This document shows, piece by piece, positions 52,401 through 64,000 of a stretch of DNA of 64,000 bases (its first letter is position 1; each line of letters starts with the position of its first letter). The translations under genes and the position numbers were made by a program. Source of the stretch: CALODL01 sp942492115 (lineage in GTDB: Bacteria; Planctomycetota; Phycisphaerae; UBA1845; CAIVHJ01). Under the pieces are notes generated by a model. That model saw only the letters and a program-made list of their open reading frames with translations, was not told the DNA's origin and searched no databases. The stretch spans positions 310,001 through 374,000 of the forward strand of contig CALODL010000027.1 in the NCBI GenBank assembly GCA_942492115.1, given 5' to 3'.

Positions 52401-55400
52401 GGTGCATCGCCGGGGGCGCGCCGTGTCCTGCGTTGTGCGATGAGACGGCCGGTACCTGCGTCGACTGTTTGGCCGATGCGGACTGTGACAATGGCGTGTA
52501 CTGCGACGGCGTCGAGACGTGTCTCGGTGGCACGTGTCAGGGCGGCGTCGCTGTGGAGTGCGACGATGGCCTGTCATGTACGGCAGACATCTGCGACGAG
52601 GGGCTTGGTGCGTGTGACAATGTTCCCGACAACGCAGCCTGTGACAATGGTACCTTTTGTGATGGTGTGGAGACCTGTGATCCTGCCGTGGGCTGCGTCT
52701 TCGGCACGGCGCCGTGCCCCGTGTTGTGCGATGAGGCCTCCGGCAGTTGCGTCAACTGTTTGTCCGACACCGATTGCGACAATGGCGTGTTCTGTGATGG
52801 CACGGAGACCTGCTCGGGGGGCATCTGCCAGGCAGGGGTGCCGTTCGATTGTGATGACTTCCTCGCGTGTACGCAGGACCTGTGTGACGAAGAGACTGGT
52901 ACGTGTGTGCATGTGCCGGACAACACGTGGTGCGATAATGGCCTGTTTTGCGATGGTCTCGAGACATGTGATGCGTCGCTGGGGTGTCTAGATGGCGCCT
53001 CACCCTGTCCGCAGCTGTGCGCCGAGGACGTAGACAGCTGTGTCGCATGCTTTGTGGATGCGGATTGCGACAACGGTGCACACTGTGATGGGGTGGAGGT
53101 GTGTGTGGCCGGGACCTGCCAGGGCGGTACGGCGATCAATTGTGACGATGCCATCGCCTGCACGGTCGATACGTGCGACGAAGACGCTGATGCATGTCAG
53201 AACACTCCAGACAATGCCCTGTGCAACAACGGGGCGTTTTGCGACGGTGCCGAGTTGTGCGATCCGGCGAGTGGTTGTGTGTCCACGCCGGGGCCATGTG
53301 CGGAGTTGTGCGACGAAGCGTCGAATGAGTGTGTGGAGTGCCTGTCCGATGCCGATTGCGCCAATGGTGAATACTGCGATGGTGCCGAAGCGTGCCTGGA
53401 AGGCGTGTGCCAGGCGGGGCAACCGATCGAGTGTTCCGACGGTGTGTCGTGCACAAACGACGTGTGTGATGAGGTCGCGGATGTCTGCCGCAGCACGACC
53501 AACGATGCACTGTGCACTAACGGCCAGTTTTGCGATGGCGTGGAGGCGTGTGACCCGGTTGACGGTTGCGTGGCCGGCCCACCACCGTGTCCGGAGCTGT
53601 GTGACGAGACCGCCGATTCGTGTGTGAACTGCCTGTCCGACGCCGACTGCGACAACGGCGTGTTCTGTGATGGCGCGGAGAGCTGCAGCGGCGGGACATG
53701 CCAGAGTGGGACGCCGGTGGATTGTGCCGACGGCATCGGATGTACTGTGGATGCGTGTAATGAGAGCACCGACACGTGCATGCACACGCCTGATGACGTC
53801 GTCTGCACCAACGGTCTGTTTTGCGACGGCATGGAGACGTGCGATCCGATCCTGGATTGTGTGATCGCCGGGTCGCCGTGTCCGGCTTTGTGCGACGAGG
53901 CGACCGACGCCTGCGTCGAATGCCTGGTCGATGCGGACTGCACCAACGGTATGTTTTGTGACGGATCCGAAACGTGCCTGGCGGGCAGCTGCCAGGAGGG
54001 GACACCGGTCGACTGTGACGACGGGGTCGGCTGCACAACGGATGTGTGCAACGAGGTCGCCGATGTCTGCGTGAGCACGCCCGAGGATTCCTCGTGCACG
54101 AATGGCCTGTTTTGCGATGGGGCCGAATCGTGTGACCCGGTCGCCGGCTGTGTCGCGGGTCCGCCCTGTGCGGAGTTATGCGATGAGACGGCCGATCTGT
54201 GCGTCAGTTGTCTGGTCGATACAGACTGCGATAACGGGGCATTCTGTGATGGCGTGGAAACCTGTGCGGCTGGCGTGTGCCAGGCCGGTGCGGTGGTTGA
54301 CTGCGACGATGGTATCGATTGCACGACCGACGGTTGCGACGAAATCACGAATCAATGTCAGCATACGCCGGAGAACACCCTGTGCGACAACGGGTTGTTC
54401 TGCGACGGAACCGAGACCTGCGACTCTGCCGCGGGCTGCGTGAGTGCCGTAGTTCCGTGTCCATTGCTGTGCGACGAGAACACCGGCAGTTGCGTGAATT
54501 GCCTGAGCGATTCTGATTGCAGCAATGCCCTCTATTGTGACGGCGTCGAGATCTGTGTGGCCGGTTCCTGCCAGGTCGGAATACCGGTCGACTGTGACGA
54601 CGCCATCGCGTGTACCGTCGATGCGTGTGACGAGACGACGGATGCCTGCCTGAATACCCCCATGAATGTGATGTGCGACAACGGTCAGTTTTGTGATGGG
54701 GCCGAAGTATGTGACGCGCTCGCCGGATGCGTGGATACCACACCCCCGTGTGCTGAGCTGTGTGATGAGGCCAATGATGCCTGCGTGATGTGTCTGACCG
54801 CGGGTGACTGTGACAACGGAGTCTACTGCGACGGCCTCGAAACCTGCGTTGCCGGGAGTTGTCAGGCTGGTACGCCGGTTGCGTGCGACGATGCCGTGGA
54901 CTGCACGGTAGACTTGTGCGACGAGATCGGCGACGGGTGCCAGCACGTACCAGTCGATACTGTGTGCGACAACGGTGTATTCTGCGATGGTGCCGAGACC
55001 TGTGATGCGGTTACGGGCTGTGCGGTAGGGACGCCACCCTGCCCCCTGTTGTGCGACGAGTCCGGTGGCAGTTGTGTGAGCTGCCTGGTCGATGAGGACT
55101 GCGACAATGGGGCGTTTTGCGATGGCGCCGAGAGTTGCGCTGCGGGGGTGTGTCAGGCAGGGTCAGTGGTCGACTGCGCCGATGGCGTTGCCTGCACTGT
55201 TGATGTGTGTGACGAGGCCACGGACACCTGCCAGCATATTGCCGAAGCGCCGAGTTGTGCGAACGGCCAGTTTTGTGACGGCGTCGAGGTGTGCGACCCG
55301 GTTGCCGGCTGCGTGCCCGGCCCCGCACCGTGCCCGCTCGCCTGCGACGAGGTTGCTGACAGCTGTGTCGAATGCCTCGTGGCAGCGGACTGTGACAACG

Positions 55401-58400
55401 GCTTGTTCTGTGATGGCGCGGAGACGTGCAACGCCGGCGTATGTCAAAGCGGCACGCCGATCGATTGTGATGATTCGATTGGCTGTACTGCGGATATGTG
55501 TGACGAGACCCTCGATGCGTGCCGCAACGTCGTCGACGACAGCGCCTGTGACAATGGCGTGTTCTGCGACGGCTTCGAAACGTGCGATCCGGTCGCGGAT
55601 TGCCTGGGGGGCGTGACCTCCTGCCCTGTACTGTGCGACGAGACGGCGGGCAGTTGCGTCGACTGCCTGGATGACGGTGACTGCGACGATGGCGCATACT
55701 GCAACGGTGTAGAAACCTGCGCTGCCGGAACATGCCAGGGCGGCGTGGCGGTCGAGTGCGACGACGCTATCGCGTGCACGCTGGACGTGTGCGACGAAGC
55801 GGCGGACGCCTGCCAGCATGTGGCTGACGATGTGCTTTGCGACAATGGCCTGTTCTGCGATGGCCTCGAGGCGTGTGATCTGGCCATCGGCTGTGTTGGC
55901 GGAATCCCGTGCCCGACTCTGTGCGACGAGGATTCCGACAGCTGCGTCAACTGTCTGACTGACGCGGACTGTGACAATGGAGCGTTTTGTGACGGTACCG
56001 AAACCTGTACGGACGGCGTGTGCACGAACGGCGCCGTTGTCGAGTGCGACGACGGCGTGGGCTGCACCGAAGACATGTGTGATGACGCTGTAGATGCGTG
56101 CCAGCACATCGCCCGGGATGCGGACTGTGACAACGGCCAATTCTGCGATGGCGCCGAAACCTGCTCTGTGACCCTGGGCTGCGTGAGCGCGTCGTTCACC
56201 TGTCCGGTGTTGTGTGACGAGGCCGCCGACACCTGCGTCGAGTGCCTGGTCGACAGCGATTGTGACAACACCCAGTTCTGCGATGGCGCCGAGACCTGTG
56301 TCGCTGGCAGCTGTGAGGCTGGCACGGCCGTGAACTGCGACGACGGCGTGGGCTGCACTACGGACATGTGCGATGAAATGGCCGATGTCTGTCAGCACAT
56401 CCCCCAGGACGGACTGTGCGCCAACGGGGACTTTTGTGACGGGGTCGAGACGTGTGATGTGCTGTTGGGCTGTGTCGATGGGACACCGACGTGCCCGGTG
56501 TTGTGCGATGAGACCACGGATACCTGTGTCAATTGTTTGATCTCCGGCGATTGTGACAACGGGTCGTTTTGCGATGGCGTGGAAACCTGCACCGATGGCC
56601 TGTGTGTGAGCGGCACGGCGGTGAGCTGTGACGATGGGGTCGACTGCACGACTGATGTATGCGACGACGTAACGGCGGCCTGCCAGAATGTGCCCGACAA
56701 CACATTGTGCGACAACGAGCTGTTTTGCGACGGCCAGGAGACGTGCGATGGCGTCGTGGGGTGTGTGGACGGCGCGCCGTCCTGTCCACTGGCGTGTGAT
56801 GAGGGCGCAGATCAATGTGTGGCGTGCCTGGTCGACGCTGATTGCGCGAATGGCGTGTTTTGTGACGGCGCTGAGCTGTGCAGTGGTGGGACCTGTGTGG
56901 CCGGCGCGCGTGTGGCGTGTGACGACGGCCTGTTGTGCACCGCCGATGCGTGTGACGAAGCCACTGCGGGCTGTCAGCACGTCCCCCTGCACGCGGTGTG
57001 TGACAACGGTGAGTTCTGCGACGGTGTCGAGGTGTGCGATACCGTAGTGGGCTGCGTGAGCGGACCTGCTGCGTGTCCGGTGTTGTGCGACGAAAACAGT
57101 GACAGTTGTGTCAACTGCTTGACCGCCGCCGATTGTGACAACGGCCTGTTCTGCGATGGCGCCGAGACCTGTATCGCGGGCAGCTGCCAGAGCGGCCTGG
57201 CAGTGGACTGCGACGATGCGCTGGAATGCACGACCGATGCGTGCGACGAGGCGAGCGATGCCTGCCAGCACATTGCTGATGACGCAGTGTGCGACAATGG
57301 ATCGTTCTGCGACGGCGCCGAGACCTGCGATCAGGTGGAAGGATGCGTGAGCGGCACGCCCGTGTGTCAAGGGTTGTGTGACGAGTCGACGGACAGTTGC
57401 GTCGCGTGTCTCGTCGATGGTGACTGTGCCAACGGGGCCTATTGTGATGGGGCAGAAATCTGCGTGGCCGGGGTCTGCCAGAACGGGGTCGCCGTGGACT
57501 GTGACGATGCCGTCGCCTGTACGGCGGACGCGTGTGACGAGGTCACCGACGCCTGTCAGAACACGCCCGACGATACACTGTGCGCCAACGGACTCTTCTG
57601 CGACGGCGTCGAGGTGTGCGATCCGTTGCAGGGCTGTCTTGCCGCTGCATCGCCGTGTCCTGCGTTGTGCGACGAGGACGCCGATGCCTGCGTGACGTGC
57701 CTCGTCGATGCCGACTGTAACAACGGGGCATTTTGCGATGGTCTCGAGACGTGTGTTGCGGGGGCGTGCCAGGCCGGTGCCCCGGTGGACTGCGACGATG
57801 CCATCGCATGCACGACGGACCAGTGTGATGAAGACACAGTCACCTGCCTGCACGCACCCGACAACGCAATCTGCGATAACGGCATGTTTTGTGATGGCGT
57901 CGAGACATGTGATGTGGTGGCAGGTTGTGTCTCCGGTACCGTGCCGTGCTCGGGGCTGTGCAACGAGACGGTTGACAGCTGTGTCGAGTGCCTGGTGGAC
58001 GCCGATTGTGACAACGGGGCGTTTTGCGATGGTCCTGAGACCTGCGTAGCCGGTGTGTGCCAACCGGCTACGCCGATCGATTGCGACGATGCGTTGGCCT
58101 GTACTGCGGATGTCTGTGACGAGGTTGCAGATCGCTGCCTGAATACGCCTGACGATGTAGTGTGCGACAACGGTCTGTTCTGTGACGGCGCGGAGCTGTG
58201 CGACGTGACCCTGGGCTGCGTGGAGGCAACGGCGCCGTGTGCGCAGTTGTGTGACGAGGAGTCTGACAGTTGTGTCGAGTGCCTGGTCGCAGCAGACTGT
58301 GACAATGGCGCATTCTGCGATGGTCTGGAGTCCTGCGTCACCGGCACCTGTCAGGCTGGCATGGCCGTCGATTGTGACGACACCATTTCGTGCACGGTGG

Positions 58401-61400
58401 ATCAGTGTGACGAAGACGCCGATGCGTGTGTGAGCACTGCGAACGACGAGCTGTGCGACAACGGAGACTTCTGTGACGGCGCCGAGACGTGTGATGTGGC
58501 CGCAGGTTGTGTGCCCGCCGTTCCGCCCTGTGCGCAGTTGTGTGACGAGGCTGCCGATAGTTGTGTGAGTTGCCTGGTGGATGCTGACTGCGACAACAGC
58601 GCGTTCTGCGACGGCGCCGAAACCTGCATCGCCGGCGCCTGTCAAAACGGTACACCAGTGGAGTGTGACGATGCCGTCGGCTGTACAGTCGATCAGTGCA
58701 ACGAGGTGGCCGATGCTTGCTCACATACGCCGGATGATGCGTTGTGTGACAATGGCGTGTTTTGTGACGGCGCCGAAACCTGTGATGGTGGAGTCGGTTG
58801 CGTGACAGCGGTGGCGCCGTGCCCGGCGTTGTGCGACGAGGTCACGGATAGCTGTGTGACGTGTCTAGCAGATGTCGATTGTGACAACGGTGCGTTTTGT
58901 GATGGTCCGGAGGCCTGCGTGGCGGGGGCGTGCCAGGGCGGTAGCGCCATGACCTGCGACGATGGCGTTGGCTGCACGACCGATTTGTGCGACGAGGTCG
59001 ATGACGTGTGTCAGCACGTGCCTGACGACGGTGCCTGCGACAACGGCTTGTTCTGCGACGGTGCCGAGCGTTGCGACGTCTCCGGCGGATGCCTGAGTGT
59101 GACGGATCCGTGTCCCGCTCTGTGCGACGAGGACATCGATGCGTGCGTGAGCTGCCTGTCCGATGTCGACTGTGACAACGGATTGTATTGTGATGGAAGT
59201 GAAACCTGTATTGCCGGCGTATGCCTGGCCGGAGTGGCGGTCGATTGCGCTGACGCGATCGGCTGCACCACCGACGTGTGCGATGACACGATCGATGCCT
59301 GTCAGCACCTGCCAAGCAACGAGTTGTGCACCAATGGCCTGTTCTGCGACGGCGTCGAGGTCTGTGACCCGCTCGGCGGATGCATGGCCGGCGAACTGCC
59401 GTGCCCGGCGTTGTGTGACGAGGTCGCCGGTGGTTGTGTCGAGTGCGTGGTCGATGCTGACTGCGACAATAGTGTGTTCTGTGATGGGATAGAAATCTGT
59501 GCGGGTGGCAGCTGCCAGGCTGGAACGCCAGTGATGTGTGACGATGCCATTGCGTGTACGAGTGATCTGTGTGACGAGGCCGTCGATACGTGCGTGCATC
59601 TGGCCAACGATAGCCTGTGCGACGACGGTCTGTTTTGCGATGGTTCAGAGAGTTGCGATCCGGTCAGTGGGTGCGTCTCCGGCGCAGCGGCGTGCCCCAT
59701 ATTGTGCGACGAGGCCACGGACAGCTGTGTGAGCTGCATGGCCGACACTGATTGTACCAACGGGGCCTTCTGCGATGGGGTTGAGTCCTGCGTGGCCGGC
59801 AGTTGTCAGAGTGGGGCGCCGATCGTATGTGATGATGAAGTGGACTGCACCGTCGATTTCTGCGACGAGACAACCGACGCCTGTCTCAATACACCTGACG
59901 ACGCGTTATGTGACAACGGACTGTTCTGTGATGGCGAGGAGACGTGCGACGCGGTAGCCGGGTGTGTGGGTGCGGTCACGTCCTGCCCGGTGCTGTGCGA
60001 CGAGATCACGGACAGTTGCGTCGTCTGCCTGACTGATGCTGATTGTGCCAATACGTCGTATTGTGATGGCGTCGAAACATGTTTTGCCGGCGCCTGCCAG
60101 GCCGGCATGCCCCGTGCGCGGCGGGGAGTGTCTGCAACGAAGATGACGACCAGTGTGTCATCGAGCAGGCTGATGGAGTGGTCAGCGCAACGCTGTTCGA
60201 TGCCGACAGTGATCAACCGATCGCCGGATTCGACCCCATGCCAGATGGGGCCGTCATCAACGTGTCGGCATATCCCAGCGTGGGCATCCTGGCGACTACC
60301 GAACCGCCGGTGGTCGGCAGCGTCGTGTTCGAGCTGACCCGCAACGGTGTCCCGGAGTTGACGCGCACCGAGAACATCGCACCATATGCGCTATTCGGCG
60401 ACGCCGATGACGGCATGGATATCCTCCCGTGGCCCGACGGCCCTCTGTCAGGCAGCACCTATCAGTTGAGCATGACCGCTTACTCTGGAAGCAACGGCTC
60501 GGGGGTGGCCGACCCGCCGCTGGTTATCTCGTTCAGTGCAACAACCGCGTGTTCGATCGATGACGACTGTGACGATCAACTGTTCTGTAATGGGATGGAA
60601 ACATGCCTCGCCGGTGCGTGCGTGCCTGGGATGATTCAGTGTGCGGGGACCGAGGTGTGCGATGAACCTACGGATTCATGTCTGCCCGCCCCGACCGAGG
60701 GCGTCGTGTCGCTGACACTGATGAACACCGACAGCGATTTACCGGTGCCCGGATTTGATCCGCTGCTGAATGGGGCTGCGTTCAACGTCACGGCGCTGCC
60801 TAACATCAGTATCGGAGCCAATACCAGTCCTGAGGTTGTAGGCAGTGTGTTGTTCGTGCTGAAGAAAGATGGCGTGGTCATCCATACGCACACAGAGAAT
60901 ACACCGCCCTATGCTTTGTTCGGAGACGACAACAACGGCGGGTTCTATCCGTGGGTCGCCGGACCGGTCGTTGACAGCATCTATGAAGTAACCGCAACAG
61001 CTTTCTCAGGAGTCGGCGGATCGGGTACAGCATACCCATCGCTGATCGTCGGGTTCAGTGTGACGGATTTCTGCAGCGTAGACAGTGACTGCGAAAATGG
61101 GGCGTACTGCGACGGTGTCGAGTCGTGTGTCGCCGGTGCATGTGTCGGTGGTACGCCCCCATGTGCGGGGAACGAGGCGTGCAGCGATGCGACCGAGACG
61201 TGCACGGTGCTGATTCCACAGACGTATTATGTGGATGATGACGGCGCGGACCAGCCAGGTTATGACGCTGCAGCGCCGTTGGGTTCTGTGGCGCATCCCT
61301 TCGAGAGCCCGCAGACGGCCGCCGATATCGTCAACCCTGGAGATACGGTCATTCTGCGGGCCGGAACCTATGAGAGCGGGAGTACTGCACAGGGCGATGC

Positions 61401-62652
61401 GGTTCTGACGATGTGGCGTAGTGGAGCCGCCGGCTTTCCGATCACATTCAGGGCCGCCAGCGGAGAAGGCGTCGTCTTCAGTGGTCAGTCCGGTATCACC
61501 CGGGTGTTGATCAGTGTTGAGGCCGTGCATATCGATCTCGAAGATTTCGAGCTGACCAATGCGCGGCGCGTGGCCATCGACGTCGTAGGGCCAGGCGCCT
61601 CCTATGTGAATATCCGCAGGTGCCATGCACATCACAACAATTTTGACCTGAACTTCATCGGCGGGGCGATACGTGTTGCGGGCCCTGCTCAGCACGTGGT
61701 CATCGAATCGTGCATCAGCCACAACAACTCATCGGGGTTCATGTTGCGTGAAAGCCCCACGCGGACTGCGAGCCAGGCTGCCGTCCCACCGAGGGCAGGC
61801 AACATTGGATTCCTCGAGGACCTTCCTGAAGAAGAGTGGGATGATTGGCCGGGATGGACGACGATTGCGCCGCGCTTTGTAACCATCCGCAACTGTATTG
61901 CCTTCGATAATGCACTGATCGACGAACATTCAGATGGAATCGCCAGCCGATATGGCATCGAGAGCGTGTTCGAGAACAACATCGTGTTTGGCAACACTGA
62001 CGATGGACTCGACATTCTCGGAGGCGTGCGGTGCACGATCAGCGGTAACATTGCATTCAACAACGACCCGCTGGACACACCTAACGGCGATGGCAACGGC
62101 ATCAAGATCGGTGTGCGCGGCGGGCTGGATCACATCGTTCATCACAACATCTCCTTTGGTAACCCGCGAGGTGGAATCGACCTGGCCGATACCGAACGGG
62201 CGGTGGTCGTCAACAACACGGCGTTCAATAACCGGGACTGGTTCGGGATGTGGTTCGAAGGCAACCGCTCGGCTATCGGTTTGACCGTCGTCAACAATAT
62301 CAGCAGGGGGAATACCAAGGGAGACATCGGAGTGATTCCGGCGTTGCCCACGAACTTCGTCGATAACAATCTGGTTTCAGATGCGAACGATCATCCATGG
62401 GCCATCCCACTCGGTCCGGCGAGCCATGTAAGCACTGACCCACTGTTTCTCGACGAGGCGAGCGTCATCGATACGGCGTTCCCGGCAGGCCTGACCGTAT
62501 CCGAAAAGCTGAGCTTCATCCGGGCCCAGGTCTATGCGAAGTTGGGCTTGGCACCCGGGAGTCCGGCCATCGATGCCGGGACCCAGTGGCCCGGGTTGAC
62601 CATCGAGTTCGGAGGCACGGCACCGGATATTGGGGCCCACGAGAGTCCCTGA
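49487..62652 (+). CDS. Giant secreted Cys-rich repeat protein (~4,390 aa if one base is restored)
   Basis: The start is probably TTG at 49487, with GGGAGAGAG upstream and signal peptide ATGCVWCVLACLAAAP ending ADGQ. Domain order: A1 (about residues 35-315, beta-rich, FDVRLQNPS, WVVEEGAW, SVFWCQG), a first Cys block, A2 (repeat of A1), the Cys-repeat array, two beta-sandwich-like domains (60160-61060) with Cys linkers, and a right-handed beta-helix (61215-62640, YYVDDDG.., DTVILRAGTYESG, ending PDIGAHESP). The frame breaks at a CCCC run (60110-60113); one more C joins ..GMP to PCAAGSVCNEDDDQC. It is predicted extracellular and adhesive or structural; that role is inference. No sorting signal is seen. 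Confidence 0.85.
51889..60113 (+). repeat. Array of 28 Cys-rich units (~95 residues, ~16 Cys each)
   Basis: Each unit runs from (L)CDE..DSCVECLVDADC through DNGAFCDGAETC, VAGVCQAGTPVDCDDG, IACTTDVCDE..DACQHTPDDALC, DNGLFCDGAETCDP to ..GCV..PPCP. I count 28 units by the L/ACxE..C..C start after the half unit at 51889. They keep protein identity, but synonymous positions vary widely, which argues against recent slippage. There are roughly 450 cysteines in all. The Asp-rich DNGxFCDGxE core could bind calcium. The minus strand shows a 1,160-codon open frame here, which is a shadow of the biased codon use. Confidence 0.9.
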
Positions 62653-62752
62653 ACGCGTCGCTGCGGTCGGATTCAGAACACAGCGCTCCATCTGCCGATT
62701 AGCTCTATAATGTCCCGACCCTGCTGGTCGCAGGCTCATGGCGGAGGAGTGG

Positions 62753-63892
62753 ATGCGGACACGACGTGTGATGATTGCGCTGGCCGTGTGCGGGCTGGTC
62801 AGCCTGGGACGGTGCACCTCGAACGGGCCCAATGGCAACGATGGCGGGGGTGAGCCCGAGCCGACGGTGTTCCAGCGCTCTCCTGATGGTCGCTTCGTGG
62901 CCATCGTCGACGGGCCGGGCTTCGATGAATTCGTGGCTCGTTCAGAGCTCGAGCCGCGACCCACTTTGCAGCCTATGGTAGAGGCCTACATCAACGCGTA
63001 CGCCGCACATTTCGGCAGTGATGCTGATTTCCTGCTGTTCACCATTGATACACCGCGCATGAACCTGCGTTTTTCCGCACTGGGCGGTTTCAATGTTACG
63101 GTCGGTGCGCCCGAGACCGGCCTGGGACCGATCGGGTTCAGGGACGGCTTCGAGAGTTTTCCGAATCTGCGCAGCTTCGTCTACCTGGCGCGCAAGGACT
63201 CACTGGTCCTCGGGCCCTCGCTGCATGAGCTGGCCCACGCCTGGGGTGTTCGTCTCGCCGGACCCGCAACCCTGGCCAAACAGGTCGTCTGCAGTGACAA
63301 CCATTGGGGCTTTTCCAGCGCGGGGGGACAGCTGGGGGGATGGTTGCCGGGGTCACTGCAGGAACTGTCGCCCGGGGTCTTCGAGTTGTCGCGTGGCAAT
63401 ATCGAACCCAATGGCCGCTCATTCAACACTGTTCCGTATTCTAACATCGAGCTTTATCTCATGGGCATGGCCGAGGCAGAAGAGGTCGAGCCTCTCGAGG
63501 TGGCCGTCGACGCCACACTGGACAATCTGTTTCGTTTCGAAGCTGCCGGTATGGCCGAAGTGTCGATCGAGCAGATCATCTCGACCAACGGTATTCGTCG
63601 GCCCACTCCCGATCAGTCCCAGCGCACGTTCAAGGTGGTTCTCGTAATTCTGGTCGGGGCCGAGTTGACCGATGAGGAGTGGCGTTTCTACGAGGACTCG
63701 GTGTCGTTCTTCGAAGCGCAGCGCGCCGCGGACATCAACGCGTTCTTTCCACCCGAGCGTTATCGCGGGACGGGCATTCGTGAATTCATCGAGAGCTCTG
63801 ATCCCGAGGACCGCACCCGCCGCTTCATCAATTTCTTCGAGGCCACTCTGGGCCGCGCGACACTCGAGTTCGTCGCGCCGGACGTCCGCTGA
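62753..63892 (+). CDS. Secreted HExxH metalloprotease-like protein
   Basis: 379 residues from the ATG at 62753, which has GGAGG about 5-9 nt upstream. A TATAAT lies at 62706-62711. The signal peptide is MIALAVCGLVSLGRC, an unconvincing lipobox because Arg precedes Cys21. It is followed by a Gly/Asn/Pro linker. H158-E-L-A-H162 (SLHELAHAWGV) is a gluzincin/metzincin-like zinc site; a further H appears in CSDNHWGFSSAGGQLGG and an E in YSNIELYLMG. I do not recognise the family. The location 100 bp behind the giant protein makes processing of that protein a possible role, which is only inference. Confidence 0.7.
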   Translation: MRTRRVMIALAVCGLVSLGRCTSNGPNGNDGGGEPEPTVFQRSPDGRFVAIVDGPGFDEFVARSELEPRPTLQPMVEAYINAYAAHFGSDADFLLFTIDTPRMNLRFSALGGFNVTVGAPETGLGPIGFRDGFESFPNLRSFVYLARKDSLVLGPSLHELAHAWGVRLAGPATLAKQVVCSDNHWGFSSAGGQLGGWLPGSLQELSPGVFELSRGNIEPNGRSFNTVPYSNIELYLMGMAEAEEVEPLEVAVDATLDNLFRFEAAGMAEVSIEQIISTNGIRRPTPDQSQRTFKVVLVILVGAELTDEEWRFYEDSVSFFEAQRAADINAFFPPERYRGTGIREFIESSDPEDRTRRFINFFEATLGRATLEFVAPDVR

Positions 63893-64000
63893 TACGGCCC
63901 TCCAGGTCGTTACCGGACCGCCGCTTCGGGGCCTATAAGTCCCACTCGATACTCGAGTTGTGATGCGTGCTGGCCCACCGACCTTGCAATTGGCGCATAA
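63893..64000. other. End of window, no gene identified
   Basis: The last 108 bp after the metalloprotease stop contain no readable frame of interest. They hold a ggaccgccgcttcggggcc stretch that could be part of a terminator hairpin, but the window ends too soon to judge. Confidence 0.3.

Noticed and set aside
55163..58645. A 1,160-codon open frame on the minus strand inside the giant gene
   Set aside because: It mirrors the biased codons of the Cys repeats (complement of TGC/TGT and GAC/GAT rarely gives stops), has no ribosome site and its product is a repetitive Ala/Thr/Val-rich sequence; the plus frame is clearly the coding one.
51889..60113. Possible CRISPR or other DNA-level array because of the regular 285-bp period
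   Set aside because: Periodicity is at protein level; nucleotide copies diverge at synonymous sites and there are no identical short repeats with unique spacers.

Overview
The window is GC-rich and densely coded. It looks like a Planctomycetota chromosome, perhaps Phycisphaerae-like. This is inferred from gene content rather than from any phylogenetic marker. The supporting features are a very large ResB-like protein paired with CcsA, an FHA-GAF-histidine kinase, a GAF-SpoIIE phosphatase, a YugP-type zinc peptidase, a tRNA-queuosine mannosyltransferase homologue, a giant secreted Cys-rich repeat protein, and an initiator tRNA with no encoded CCA.

Region 1 (about 0.1-26.3 kb) is an accessory block for envelope transport and sulfatase functions. 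A plus-strand operon (3.7-7.8 kb) encodes an outer-membrane factor, an AaeB/FUSC inner-membrane exporter with an apparent single-base frameshift, a DUF1656 peptide and an HlyD adaptor, followed by a small K+ channel. A minus-strand series (17-8 kb) encodes a HAD phosphatase-like protein, a second outer-membrane factor, a DUF3302 protein, two paralogous YiaV-like HlyD proteins, two small lipoproteins and an OprB porin. Upstream on the same strand are an MFS/spermidine-synthase fusion, an arylsulfatase, a solo receiver, a FixJ-like regulator and a sensor kinase. Several parts occur twice: the outer-membrane factor with a HAD-tail relic in front of it, the DUF900 lipoprotein, and a 235-aa protein of unknown function whose copies, each next to a toxin-antitoxin gene, bracket the whole block as direct repeats.

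Region 2 (26.4-36.2 kb) holds a conserved protein of unknown function, an fMet tRNA with promoter, terminator and relic copies of its 3' end, a GT4 glycosyltransferase, a 235-bp tandem duplication, a methyltransferase, a VOC protein, a four-helix-bundle (23S IVP) protein inserted among three copies of a palindromic GC-rich repeat, a SpoIIE phosphatase, the queuosine mannosyltransferase homologue, a zinc-ribbon protein and a zinc peptidase. Region 3 (36.4-49.1 kb) is mostly housekeeping: CcsA/ResB cytochrome c maturation, an NhaC-type antiporter, a family-4 uracil-DNA glycosylase, hydrolases and an FHA histidine kinase.

Region 4 (49.5-63.9 kb) is dominated by one secreted protein of about 4,390 residues once a single apparent base deletion is repaired. 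It has two copies of an N-terminal domain, 28 Cys-rich units of about 95 residues with about 16 Cys each, two beta-sandwich-like domains and a C-terminal beta-helix. A predicted secreted HExxH metalloprotease follows. In several genes of regions 2 and 3 a -10-like hexamer lies 6-9 nt before the start codon with no Shine-Dalgarno, suggesting leaderless transcripts. All functions are assigned by reading motifs and family resemblance; no database search was run.
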